DNA of 64,000 bases, taken from contig NC_134701.1 of assembly GCF_043290135.1 (NCBI RefSeq), positions 62,079,502 to 62,143,501 on the forward strand, written 5' to 3'. A model generated the notes under the pieces. It saw nothing but the letters and a program-made list of their open reading frames with translations. It made no database searches and had not been told where the DNA came from. This document shows, one piece after another, positions 30,948-42,574 of this stretch (positions are counted from its first letter, which is position 1; each line of letters begins with the position of its first letter). The DNA comes from Rhipicephalus microplus (Eukaryota; Arthropoda; Arachnida; Ixodida; Ixodidae). Made by a program: the position numbers and the translations under genes.

Positions 30948-33900
30948 ATGGACAGATACGATTCCAAAGTGGCACCAATATTTAAGATAGGTAGAGTCCG
31001 GGGCATAAATAGACGTAGCCACGAGCGCCGAGCCAATTCAGACATAGGGCATATTAACATGCAGGGTGGTAGGAACAGGCTAAAGTGGGAAGAGATAGAA
31101 GAACAGCTAAAAGAAGAGAGGCCGATGGTATACGGTTTTGTAGAAACACATCTCAGGGACATGGAACAACCTGCTAACAATGCGGACTACGCGTGGGAAT
31201 ATTGTAATAGAACAGAAGGCAGCAGAAAGAGGTAGGTATTGGGGCATTCATTCATAAAAGTACAGACTGGCAAAGGGTCAAGCAGGAGTGCAAGGAACAT
31301 TTATGGCTAAAAGGGAAAGTGGCAGGTCAAATGACACTCCTTGGTTTCGTGTACTTGTGGACGGGAGCAAAGGCCAGAGAGGAAAATCAGGCAATGGTAG
31401 AGTGTATATCAAATGACATTGAGGAGTTAGGAGGGGAGTGCGAGATAATTATACTAGGAAACATGAATGCGCACATAGAAGATATAGATGGGTATACCGA
31501 CCCGACAGGCAAAATGATCATGGATATTTGTGGAAGGCTTGATTTGATCATTTGCAACAGTACCGAGAAGTGTGAAGGGCAAATAACATGGGAGGTAGGA
31601 AGGCTGCAGTCGACGATAGATTATGCACTGATGTCACATAAGATGTATGATAAGCTCAGCGGAATGCACATAGATGAAGGTGGCTCCAGAAGTCTGGGTA
31701 GTGATCTCAAACGTATCAAGCTAAGTTTTGGAAGAGCAGTGAAAGTGAGAAAGAAGGAGACAAGATGAGCAACTACAGGAAAATTTTTATCCAGAAAGGC
31801 AAATTGAAATAGCCACTAAACAAATTGAGAAAGTAATCACGGAGGATAATAAGACAGTGTGGACGTACACGAATCTAATTAGACTGTTTGAGCTAGAGCT
31901 TGCTAAGACGCGTGACAAGTCACCCCGGAAAAGAAGACACAAACCCAAAAGTTGGTGGGATGAGGAAGTTAAGAGAGCCATAGCAAAACGTCAGGAAGCC
32001 TCTAGGGAACACAGACATGCTAAGCAGCGGGGTGAACCGACAGATGATGTTGAAAGAAAATGGCAAACCTTTCCAAGCTGTAGAAGGGAGGCATCCCTTC
32101 TGATCAATGAAAAGATTAGAAGAAAGGGAGCTCAGTGGCTGGCAGAAGTACATAAAAAAGATAGAAAGACAGCTGCGAAGTTTTGGAACCATCTAAACTC
32201 CCTAAGAAATGAGACGAGCCTAGAGCAGAGTTTTATAACTACAGCCCAAGGTGCTAGGCTAGAAGGGGACGAAGCTATTGAATATATAAGAACAAGGGTG
32301 ACAGAAAAATTTCAAGAAAGAAGTACTTTATGCACCACAATAGACAAGGACGAATCAAGTGGTGCAATGGCTCCATTTTCTCAACGAGAGTGGGAAAGGG
32401 CTGAGAAAAGGGTTCCTAGCAGTACATCAACAGGCCCAGATGGCATTCCAATTATGCTGATAAAGACATTAGGTCCAAAGTCTAAGCAGGCTTTGAGAGA
32501 GGCAGTGAGCAAAATATTAATTGATGGTGAAGTTCCCGATGGATGGAAACTTAGCAGGATGAGCATGATCTATAAAGGAAAGGGGGACAAAGCTGACATA
32601 AACAATTACCTTCCTATAACAGTGTCCTATAGTGACATCAGTGGTCTACAGGCTGGCGATGCATATTATAAAGGAAAGACTGCAGGCATGGATAGAGGAT
32701 GATGGGGTGCTGGGGGAACTGCAGAATGGGTTTCGGAAACGCAGGAGGTTGGAAGACAATCTGTTCTCACTGACGCAGTGCATCGAAATAGCAGAAAAGG
32801 AACACAGGCCCCTGTGGCTAGCATTTTTGGATATCAAGGGAGTGTACGATAGCGTGGTTCAAGAGGAATTGTGGGGAATACTGGACTCACTAGGCGTGGA
32901 ACATGTAGTCACTAATCTTTTAAAGGATATCTATAAAGGTAAGAAGGTAGTTATAAAGTGGGAAAAACAGGTATCGAAGCCTGCAGAGGTAAAACGGGGG
33001 CTTAGGCAGGGGTGTCCCCTGTCACCCTTATTATTCATGATGTACCTACAAGGATTAGAGGCCAAATTAGAGGGAAGTGCACTGGGCTTCAACCTCTCTT
33101 TAGTCAAACAAGGAAAACTCATTGATCAGGCACTACCAGCATTAATGTACACAGATGATATAGTGCTAATGGCCAACAACAAGGAAGATTTGCAGAGATT
33201 GATGGACATCTGCGGTAATGAAGGAGATAGGTTAGATTTTAGATTCAGTAAGGAAAAATCAGCAGTCATGATTTTCAATGACAACGAAGGTAGTGAGCTT
33301 AGAATACAGGAGGTCACGTTAGAGATAACAGTTAAATACAAATATCTGGGCGTATGGATAAGCAATGGGACCGAGTACCTGAGGGAACACGAAATATACG
33401 TGACGACTAAAGGTAACAGGAATGCAGCAGTGATGAAAAATAGGGCACTGTGGAATTACAATAGGTATGATGTTGTGAGAGGAATATGGAAAGGGTTCAT
33501 GGTTCCTGGGCTGACGTTCGGCAATGCGGTCTTGTGCATGAGATCAGAAGTTCAAGCAAGATTAGAATTTAAGCAACGTGGAATAGGTAGGCTTGCTTTA
33601 GGAGCTCACGGGAATACACCAAATCAGGGAGTGCAAGGTGATATGGGATGGACATCATTTGAGGGCAGGGAAGCCAGCAGCAAGATAAAATTTGAGAAGC
33701 GATTGAGAGAAATGGGGGAGGAGCGTTGGGCTAGGAAGGTTTTCAGCTACTTGTACATGAAGAATGTCGATACAAAATGGAGGAAGCAAACCAGGAAATT
33801 GACTGGTAAATACTTAGAAAACAGCAGGTGGCCAAACCAAAAAGAACTATCGGTTAAGAAGAAAGTGAAGGAAACGGAGACTGACATGTGGAAAATGGGC

Positions 33901-34269
33901 ATGATTAAGAAGTCCACACTAGAGATCTATGAAACTTTTAAGCAGGAAATTGCCAAGTAAAGGATCTATGATAATACTCGGGGTAGTTCTCTACTGTTTG
34001 AGGCCAGGATAGGAGTACTGCGAACCAAGACATATTGGGCCAAATACGAAGGGGTAGACACAGTATGCAGTGCGTGTGGAGAGGAAGAAGAAACTGCCGA
34101 ACACTTGATAATGTTCTGTAAAGGGCTTCACCCTATAGTTCAGGACGATGGCGGAGAGTTTTCCAAAGCACTGGGGTTTAGGGACCGGGAGGGCAAAATA
34201 GACTTAAAGTGGGTAGACTTAACTAGAAGTAGGTTATCTGATTGGTGGCGAAAGTCAAGGCACGAGTGA
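30948..34269 (+). pseudogene. LINE ORF2: endonuclease and reverse transcriptase, broken
   Basis: The endonuclease begins IGHINMQGGRNRLKWEEIEE with VYGFVETHL, changes frame near 31236, then continues with IIILGNMNAHIEDIDGYT and STIDYALMS. Frame breaks lie near 31770-31860 and 32640. The RT has STSTGPDGIPIMLI, FLDIKGVYDSV, RGLRQGCPLSPLLFMMYLQG and the catalytic motif YTDD, where YADD is usual. A single in-frame TAA at 33958 interrupts the C-terminal region. Beyond it the frame stays open to 34269 and includes a Cys/His unit, CSACGEEEETAEHLIMFC. The protein is close to complete in content but cannot be made as one chain. Confidence 0.88.
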
Positions 34270-34818
34270 AAATTAAACCCTTCACTGCAAAGTACGAATC
34301 CTCACTCACTTTAAAAAAAAATAAATAAATAAATCTAGTTTTTGGTTCATTAAGTATTACGGCTTGGTGGCGCTTGCCACCGCCCGATCTAAAGGGTACA
34401 GCCATATTCATCCATCCATCATCACGGCGATGGGCGGTACCAGCTAAGCGTTTTTCATCTACGGCCCATAGGGGCGCGTCAGTCGAGAGTTGTTCGAGAC
34501 CTGCAACTGTGCATCACTGTTTCTGAGGCTATGCAAAGTGTTGCGTTGTTGCACCGTCCGGCACAGGTGACGCTAGCGACCGAGAACATTTTAAAATGAA
34601 AGAGGGAAAGGGTGTGGCAGCTGTTTTTCTGCTCATACGGCAGGCTTCTTCCTAGAGGAGGCGTTGTCTGGTGTTCTGTGGTGTTGTCGCCAGTAGGTCG
34701 TGGTTGAGGCGACTGTTGCGACTTTTGTTGTGATTGTGTAGTAGGAGCATTTCGTGCGGGACGTGAGTCAAAGTGCAAAATTGTGTGTTCATCTCTCCAA
34801 ACGAAGTTTGAGGTGGCA

Positions 34819-35109
34819 ATGAGCTTGGCGTGTCGTTACCGCTGTGCGGTCGTCGGCTGCACGGGCGAGGAAGGCGACCAGAAAAGCTTCCATTACTTGC
34901 CGGCGGATCCGGAGCAGCGCAAAGCATGGCTGAAGCTCATCGGCCTGCCGCCGTGTGTGCCGAAACACAGTAAAATTGTCATTTGTGGACGGCACTTCAC
35001 CCGTGACGACTACGCTCGAAGACCGGACGTAATGCTAGGTCTCGCTGTTCAGTGCCGAAATCTGCTGTTGAAGAATGTCCTGCCGACGCTGTTCCTGCCG
35101 GTTTGTTTG
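34819..35109 (+). CDS. THAP zinc-finger exon C (first coding exon)
   Basis: The third THAP exon is again exactly 97 codons, starting at the Met at 34819 (an in-frame ATG also lies at 34783). It shows C-x4-C (CAVVGC, residues 9-14), KAWLKLIGLP with the conserved Trp and Pro, VICGRHF with Cys and His, and VLPTLFLP as the AVPTIF-box equivalent. It ends in phase 0 at the donor GTAAGC, 35110-35115, although the frame happens to stay open to 35286. It is on the same strand as exons A and B, 32 kb beyond B, and starts about 400 nt after the 3' end of a LINE. It is the nearest THAP exon to the downstream candidate exons. Confidence 0.86.
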
Positions 35110-35115
35110 GTAAGC

Positions 35116-37529
35116 GGGATGTGGAGGTTTCGCGGAAGGAAACGAAGGAACGGCTGTAGAATCGTTTCTCTAGCCACTCGTGGGAGGAACGCATTACCGT
35201 CCGATGCTACCTACAAGAGTACAAAAGAACATAACTTGATCCGTTACTGCGATTTTTCGCTCCTCCGTCTTGTTGGTAGCGGCTAACACGTCATGAAAAG
35301 GGACCGCTCTTCCCTGGAGCAACATTACTAGAATAGGGTGGTGGTAGTGGTTAGAAGATGAGAAAAGGCACCTAATTTCTGTAACCCGGTCGGGAGCACG
35401 GCGCAGTGCCTAAGAATAAACGCAGTTTCAAAGCTCCGTATTTCCGCCAGCGGAGGAGGACGGGATGAACGGCGATCGCGAGAACTTGCGGCGCTGCAGT
35501 CTGATCTTGCGCTACTCTCGGCGCATCGTCTGCTACGGTGGCGTACCACGGCGGTTCGCTGCGCTGTTCCTCGCGCTGCTTTCTCTGTTTTACTGTTATC
35601 GAACAACCATTCATCATGCGCTTCCAGTCAACATTCTCGCGTCGCATTTGTGGACTGGACAAGGCCTCCTGTAAAGATTGGCCCAGGTGTGTTGCTCATT
35701 GCAAATTGGCTAAGAATCCATGTCCTGGCTATAATTGCGCTGTCTGCATTCCGTTCAACCTTTAAGTACGGGAAATTTCACATGAATGAGCATTTTCAGC
35801 ATAAAAAGATATATGATGACCACTAGAATTTTAAACACTAATCTGGCCTAGACGAAAAACGACCCAGTACTGTCTGTAAAAGCGTCAAACAAGTTGACTT
35901 ACTGAAATACAAAAATCCTCTATAAAAACAGTACTCATGTTTTCTACTAGTTACAAAAAAAATAAGACTTTCTTCAAGAAACACTACCTGTGCACACTGT
36001 TGATCAGACAAGTCTTCGCGACAGCTATCAATCGAGAGCAGAGTGCGAAATGTTACAAGAGCTTCACCTTCTTCCTCGCATTTTCCACCTTTTCAGAAAG
36101 CTGCTGATCAGTTTTCTTGAAAAAAGTAAAAAAAAAATAAATATTCACGCTCTCATAATGAGCGATATAACTCAAAAAATGAAGTGGCAGGCACTCCAAC
36201 TTTTCAAGCACAATCCAAAGGAGGTCATCAACCAGGGTGTTTTCGTAAAGAGCCTCTCGACAGTTTTCTCAAATGCTTTTAATGTAGAAAGAAGGTCGTG
36301 TAAGGGGTGATCGAAGCGGCCTTCTTGAAAACACCTTATCTGGATGACTTTCATTTGGTTTGGGTGTGCCTGCTCTAGGGGTACTTGTGTGAGATGCTAC
36401 AGGTTCTCTTTGCACGTTGTCATTTATTCAGTTTTTTACGAAGGTACCCAGAGAGGCAGTACACTCGTGGTGGGCTGCTTCCTAGTGCACTTCGCTGCCT
36501 CGAGAAGTGACACCGACATGCACGTGCCACCGTTGCCTGCTCTAGGTTCAGAAATGAGAAGACTGCGATTGGGAAAAAGAAGATATATTGCTCAAATATA
36601 AAAGAAATGTAATAAAACCTGGTCACTGGCAAAACTTTGACCTTTCCTTGAAAAACAATGCCTGAAAATATTGCTATTCAGTTACTATAATTACATAGTT
36701 CTTCTTGTGTCTCAATCTAATAAGGCTGCAGTAGAGGCTAGTTGCTACGTCTGCATGTTTTCATGCCCTGCCAAGTAATACATGGACTGCAAAATTCGCC
36801 CTGTGTGTTTTTGTTTTTTCTGGTCTGTGTGTTACCTGGCAGCGCATCAAAACATGAATGAGTTTGAAACATTTCTGAATTCTTTATATGGTCCCCGAGC
36901 ATATGATCAAGATGCAGCACATTCTTGTGGGTTGCTTCCATATGGCCAAACCTGACTTATTCTTTTGGGGACCACCATAATTTGCTCAAGCTTTGGTGAC
37001 GTTAAGAGTAAACTTTTCAAATCGAGGGGGGGGGGGGGGGGTCTGTGGTATCAGCTAGGCTGTGACACAGGGCATACCTGCCTGCCAAGCAACTGCTTTC
37101 ATGTCAAAAGGTGGCTCTTCTGGAAAAAATAAGTCCTTTTCACGATGTTGAAATTGTCACCATTGTAAGTAGCCTGAACCACTTAGACTTTACAACTACA
37201 AATCAGCAAGAGATGGGAATAATAGCCCCAATCAGGCACCAGTCCTAGTATTGTGGGCACCCTGCAACATTCTGTCTGCGACATCAGCAGTACTCGCCAA
37301 ATGACCGAACATCAGAGGTAGCCTGAGTGTCCACTAACCATGTTATACCACTTTTTATGTTGGGAGGGGCTGCCAACTCAGATAAGCACTCACACTTACA
37401 TTAAAACCAGACCAAAAATCTCAAGAGCAATATTGGCCACTAATTCACACCAAAATCTTGAGTCTTTAAAATATGACACTATAAAGCTGTTTTGAGTAGT
37501 TTCAGTATTTTAGATGTGGTTAAGCTTAC
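35116..37529. other. Putative intron sequence after THAP exon C
   Basis: No exon with both splice sites found. A good acceptor-like tract (TTCCACCTTTTCAG near 36096) has no matching donor with a useful frame. There is a poly-G run at 37026-37040. Confidence 0.45.
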
Positions 37530-37533
37530 TTAA

Positions 37534-38486
37534 AGGGCCAGTCAACAGGCTCAGACTTCTTTTTTTCACTTCCCGAACAAACTCGGTAATTCGTACAGTA
37601 GACCGCAGCGATCACGTTTTCTGAATATTACTGAGCTGCACGCCACGCAGAGCCTCTATTTCGAAAAACGATTCCCGCGTTCCTTTCCTACGCCTGACCA
37701 ATACTCCTTGCATGCGCAGTGATGACAACTCGGCGATCAGTGATGTGACGCAGCATGCAGCTCGTCAATTCGTCTGAACCAGGTCTCAACAAACAGTAGT
37801 AAAGTCAACAATAGTTCCTGTTCCCACCCATTGCTACAACTGAGCTATTCAATTATACAAGTTGTTCAATCCCCACAGGCTCTATGCATCGAATTCAGGA
37901 CACTTCACTGCCACAGTTTGTGGGCGTGAGCAGATTGTCGTGCTACCTGATGATCAGCACACCCACTAATAACCGCATTATTTGTGTTTTGTATTGCTGT
38001 TCCCAGATGGTGCGACAGTCTGCTCCCAAAAAATCAAACTTCAGAAAAAACGGGCCAACTTTATGTCCAGGTTTTAGAGTGCAGTTTTGCTGCAAATAGG
38101 TGTTGGCTGAAAATCGAGCGACTGGGTTGGGGAGGAGCATCGGCACCGGGTAAACAGTAAACAACCAGGCATCGCAGCAAGCGGAAGTGCTTTGCGACTG
38201 ATCAAGTTCGCCGATGATGTCAATCGCTGATGTCTTGTCACATTGCCGCCGAAGTGGGCGGAGTCATGACGACGGGCCACGTCTTCCTCTCCCTCTTAAG
38301 GAGAAGGGTGGCAAGGCCACGCGAAAATTTTAAACTAGCTGGACGCGGTGTTTTAGGCCCTGTAACTTCCCTAAATAATATAGCACATATTTTTTGAAAA
38401 TTCTTGCGGCAGCATGTTTACGAAGTAAGAGTGTACTTATTTTTCTTTACAACAATTTTTGGACCTTGGGGTTGTTTACTGGCTTT
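37534..38486. mobile_element. TTAA-type MITE, copy B
   Basis: Flanked by TTAA at 37530-37533 and 38487-38490. It begins AGGGCCAGTCAACAGGCTCA and ends GTTTACTGGCTTT. Long blocks match 6600-7358. About 200 bp in the middle (roughly 37780-38110) are absent from copy A and could be an insertion. No transposase. Confidence 0.78.
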
Positions 38487-38490
38487 TTAA

Positions 38491-39346
38491 CAGGACACAT
38501 TGAGGGGCTGGTCAGTGACACATGCTTGCTTAAAATATTGTAGCACTACATTTGAAGAGGACAAAACAGAGAAGTAAAGGCATGAGCATAAGTGTGCAGA
38601 CCTCAGGATTGCGTGGCTGAAGGCATTGACGCGCTGTCTAGCAACGAGACGCCTGCTGCGGTGTGCATGTGTGTCCTGCCGTATCAGTTAGCCTCTCATG
38701 TCGCTCTCTCCGATGCACTGTTATCCAAAAGCGGCGTCTGGGTGTCGCTGCCTTTGCTTCATCAGAATTGTGCTGTTTTTTTTTTACTTGGCACTTGAGA
38801 TGGCCATGTTCCAGCGCTGGGCTTGCATCGTTATTTATACCGGTTGATTAGCATAACCAAGCGTAGCCAGCCTCGGCTGCTGATGCACTCACGTCAGTTG
38901 GTTCAAGTTCTTTCCTGAGGGTGAAGGAGATGAAACCTGCTTTCCAAGTGGTAAATGCGATTGCGCTCACAATCATGGAAATGTCAGGCTTTGTGATCGA
39001 AACACAGGAAAAAGGCCCCATGGTAGAAGAAAGTTCACTTTAATAGGTACTGACACGAAATTTCGCTGCCAAGATGGCCTGCGGGATTGGTTCCTGTGAA
39101 CATGCATCTGCAAAATATCAACAGTGAATATATCTGAGAAGGTATTTTACAAGAGTCTTGAAGTTAGCGTGTGTGATTGACACCAGCATGCTGGTGACAC
39201 CCTAAAAAGAGACCACGCGATGACCTCCATACTTCCCTCACGTCGCCACATTGCAGTCGATACAAGTTAGGACATCATAGCCGCCATTTTTCTTTTGCCA
39301 AGCTTGCCCCCAAGAGACTGCTGCTCACGAGTCCATGAGCACAGCT
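38491..39346. other. Non-coding stretch
   Basis: No supported gene. Near 39280-39331 a pyrimidine-rich tract (CATTTTTCTTTTGCC) precedes an open segment that continues, in frame, beyond the following LTR element (see 41705). Confidence 0.4.
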
Positions 39347-39899
39347 TGTGGGGTCTCGGCGAAGAAGAACGAGCGCATCGCCACGCCACGCTCTTGGAGT
39401 GAATGGACACAGTGGACACGGTCGGTACAACGCACCCACATACATACATTTATTAACCAATTTAGACGACGATATCGTCTGCCGAATGATACACCCATTT
39501 CAACTAACATGCTACCGTACAAACAACATAACGCAGTGACACACTAACACACCCAACACACTAGCACATACCCAAGGCGGCGTCGCCAACGCCTGACCTT
39601 CCACGTGGGACCCCGGCGCGAAGCCCGCGGTGCCGAGCACCGGGGGCCCACGCGACAGACAACCGTTCGCGGCAGCCGGCACGCGCAGAAGAGACTCGCT
39701 CAACTGTCGCCCACCACCAAGGCCCGCCTTCCGCCAGGGGCCACCGCCGGCGCTACCACTCTACCAACAGTGGTACTCAAAGCGAACACAACGCCATCTA
39801 TCGCCCGGCAGTGGTCACCACCGAAACAAAGCCTTGGGGCGAGACGCGTGCGCCACGCGGCGCAGACAACTTTACAGGGGGGGTGTCAGCACCCCCACA
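39347..39899 (-). repeat. LTR (3' LTR on minus strand)
   Basis: 553 bp, GC-rich in its second half. It ends on + with GGGGGTGTCAGCACCCCC, a 7-bp stem with a 4-nt loop located at the U3 start on the minus strand. Confidence 0.92.
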
Positions 39900-41151
39900 T
39901 TCCCCCAACCTTAAATCAAACCATATCCCGAAATCGAAAATTAGCTACACAAGCTTTAACAAAAAATGATATCGCACGACCATAATGTCCTTGCACCACG
40001 ACACTGCCGCTGGTCGACACTGCTGCACTGTCCGGCTAGGCTTCACCTCAGTACCGGCCCCGCAACAGCAACGTTGCCGTCGGCGCGACGATCCGTCGCT
40101 AGCGCCGACACGTCTTCCAGTTGCGACCAGCACTCGCGAGGGCGCCGGACTGCAGGCAGTTGCGCAGGTCCCAGGCATCCCCATCGCCCGACCTCACGAC
40201 CGCATTCCTGGCCAACAACGCTGACGATGTGCAGGACAGTCGGCCGTGGATGACATCCCTCCCGCTGAATACATCAACAAAAAACAAAACTCGAAAGAAA
40301 CAAAGGAGCGCGGCCCAGGGGAGGGAGCTTCAGGCTTTTCGGCCACGTGGTACGGTGGTCAGTACTGCTAGCTAATACATCGGTGGCAGCCGAGGCGCCC
40401 ATCAAAATAAAACAAAAATCACTTTTCCTAACTCGTGCTCACAAGAAAAAAAAAGTGAGGGAAGCGGAGTGCGACACCTCAACGCCACGATCCACCTAGT
40501 TGTGCCACGTGCGACAGGCGGCTGCGTAGAGCCTTAGGCCTAATGAGTCGCACGGCAACAACTGGCATCCACCCAGCACCCAGCCTAGGCGCAGAAGAGG
40601 CAGCCGCGAGGAGACGTCCACTCTGTGAGGTGGCCCCTATCGCTCGCCGCACACAGCAGCTTACCGAGCGATCGGCGTCCACCGCCCCGGGCGGTGTCAC
40701 GACGCCTCGGCGTCGAGCCGCAATACAAGTCAGCAACGACGCCCGGCTCCCTGAGCCCAAAGAGATAGAAGCAGCTATTCACAGAAAATCGGACCACCCA
40801 CGAGGCTTCCGTACTCACTCGCTTCGGGCCTGGCCTACAAACCACGTGCTCTAGGCCTTGCTCACCCCAGGATGCGGACCGCATGGCTCTCGTCCTAATT
40901 CGACAACGTTTTTGAAAACTAACAACAAAAAATAACAACACTTGCGAGCAAAAAAAATAAATAGAAAGTCAACTTGCCGACAAATTGAAACACGTTACAA
41001 AACCAATCTCCTCGCTTCTCAACAAAGCACACCACCGACGCTAGCAAAGAAGTCCCCCCTAGGCCTACTCTACTCCGGCTCTAACAAAATCCCTGTACCG
41101 AACCGCAAAAACTGTCGTCCGATACTCCAAGAGCCCCACGTTGGGCGCCAG

Positions 41152-41704
41152 TGTGGGGTCTCGGCGAATAAGAACGAGCGCATCGCCACGCCACGCTCTT
41201 GGAGTGAACGGACACAGTGGACACGGTCGGTACAACGCACCCACATACATACATTTATTGACCAATTTAGACGACGATATCGTCTGCCGAATGATACACC
41301 CATTTCAACTAACATGCTACCATACAAACAACATAACGCAGTGACACACTAACACACCCAACACACTAGCACATACCCAAGGCGGCGTCGCCAACGCCTG
41401 ACCTTCCACGTGGGACCCCGGCGCGAAGCCCGCGGTGCCGAGCACCGGGGGCCCACGCGACAGACAACCGTTCGCGGCAGCCGGCACGCGCAGAAGAGAC
41501 TCGCTCAACTGTCGCCCACCACCAAGGCCCGCCTTCCGCCAGGGGCCACCGCCGGCGCTACCACTCTACCAACAGTGGTACTCAAAGCGAACACAACGCC
41601 ATCTATCGCCCGGCAGTGGTCACCACCGAAACAAAGCCTTGGGGCGAGACACGTGCGCCACGCGGCGCAGGCAACTTTACAGGGGGGGTGTCAGCACCCC
41701 CACA
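41152..41704 (-). repeat. LTR (5' LTR on minus strand)
   Basis: 553 bp, same length as its partner. The tRNA-Lys-type primer site lies directly next to it at 41133-41150. Confidence 0.92.
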
Positions 41705-41996
41705 AGCTCACGCATCGAAAGTTCCGAGTGTGGCGGGCAACACTGCTGTCCCGCTTCCTGTACAAAAGGACTCCTTGATGCAGACCACGCGGAAGGTCGC
41801 CGCAGTTCTCTGTGCGGACATGGTCGAGTGTTGCACACGCAAGGTGGTGATAGTACACCTGACGGCTTGTCGTTTTTGGAACTCTCTTAAACCTGAACTG
41901 AGACTGATGGGTAATGAGAAGCCTGCAACTGTGAAAATAATGTTCCGAAAGCCAGGGGAGTTCATCTTCAACTTTTTCATTCAGTGGCTTTACTGA
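41705..41996 (+). other. Open segment interrupted by the LTR element, possible exon
   Basis: If the LTR element and one AGCT copy are ignored, the frame reading ETAAHESMSTA on the left side (39314-39346) continues into HASKVPSVAGNTAV and MVECCTRKVVIVHL to a stop at 41996. The left part follows a pyrimidine-rich tract. It could be a host exon split by the insertion, a pseudoexon, or chance. The donor side is unclear (a GGTAATGAG lies near 41910). Confidence 0.25.
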
Positions 41997-42574
41997 ACAG
42001 AAAACAACAACATTTGCGGTTTTTTGTTGTTTCGCCTGATGTTTTTTTCTCTTGAGTAAAACTAGTGATCAAAAAAGTTGAAAATAAGCCTATAGTTATC
42101 TGTCACGTGCTGCAGCTAACAATGTCATGTTATGACTAACAGGCCCACAGCAACACTGCAACAAGAAATCGCGAAGCCAAAGTTTTTGTTTCAGTGCTGC
42201 TTTAAAAAAACACATTGCGAGGCTAGTTGGTAATACAGTCTCAATTAAAATATTGTCCTGACCTGTCATGTACTTTTCTGTGTTGTCAAATGTAGTGGTA
42301 AAATATTTTAATTAAGTTTGCTTAAGCTTAAATTTAATATTTCCATAATGATCCCCACCGGCTGCGGAACTTGCTCATGAGCCATCTCTCTGACTCGGAT
42401 CTGGGTGCGATTCTGAGTGTGAGTGAGTCCGGATGAGTATAATATTTTGATGAGTCTGAGTTCGGTTAAAAGAGATTTTATGGAGTATGGTAAAAAAAAA
42501 AGGATTGTTGAACCTTAGTTTGAGTGAGCCCCAAGTTCGAAATTTGTTCAGTTAGAATGAGCTCTCCATTTTAA

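Larger units (their letters stand above)
29820..34430 (+). mobile_element. LINE with SGNH-hydrolase-like ORF1, nearly full length
   Basis: The order is ORF1 (29878-30903), ORF2 with endonuclease and RT (30948-34269), an A-rich stretch, then a 3' end with a GGTGGC-GCTT-GCCACC hairpin at about 34368-34383 and an (ATCC)n tail ending near 34420-34430. The RT signature RQGCPLSPLLF is of the L1/RTE/R1 style rather than the QGSVLGPLLF style of CR1. The pairing of a hydrolase ORF1 with this RT type is notable. ORF1 is intact; ORF2 has a few breaks. Confidence 0.85.
39347..41704 (-). mobile_element. Young non-autonomous LTR retrotransposon
   Basis: Two 553-bp LTRs (39347-39899, 41152-41704) flank a 1252-bp interior. 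The 4-bp target duplication AGCT is perfect (39343-39346, 41705-41708). On the minus strand the interior starts with TGGCGCCCAACGTGGGGC, complementary to the 3' end of tRNA-Lys (the Lys1,2-type primer site), and ends with the polypurine tract GGTTGGGGGAA. I found no gag, protease, RT or integrase; open frames in the interior are motif-free. About six differences by eye between LTRs (about 1%) indicate recent insertion, probably helped by another element's enzymes. Confidence 0.93.

Noticed and set aside
37979..38099. Acceptor-like tract followed by MVRQSAPKKSN and a stop, as a possible terminal THAP exon
   Set aside because: It lies inside TTAA MITE copy B, the peptide has no motif, and no poly-A signal is evident nearby.
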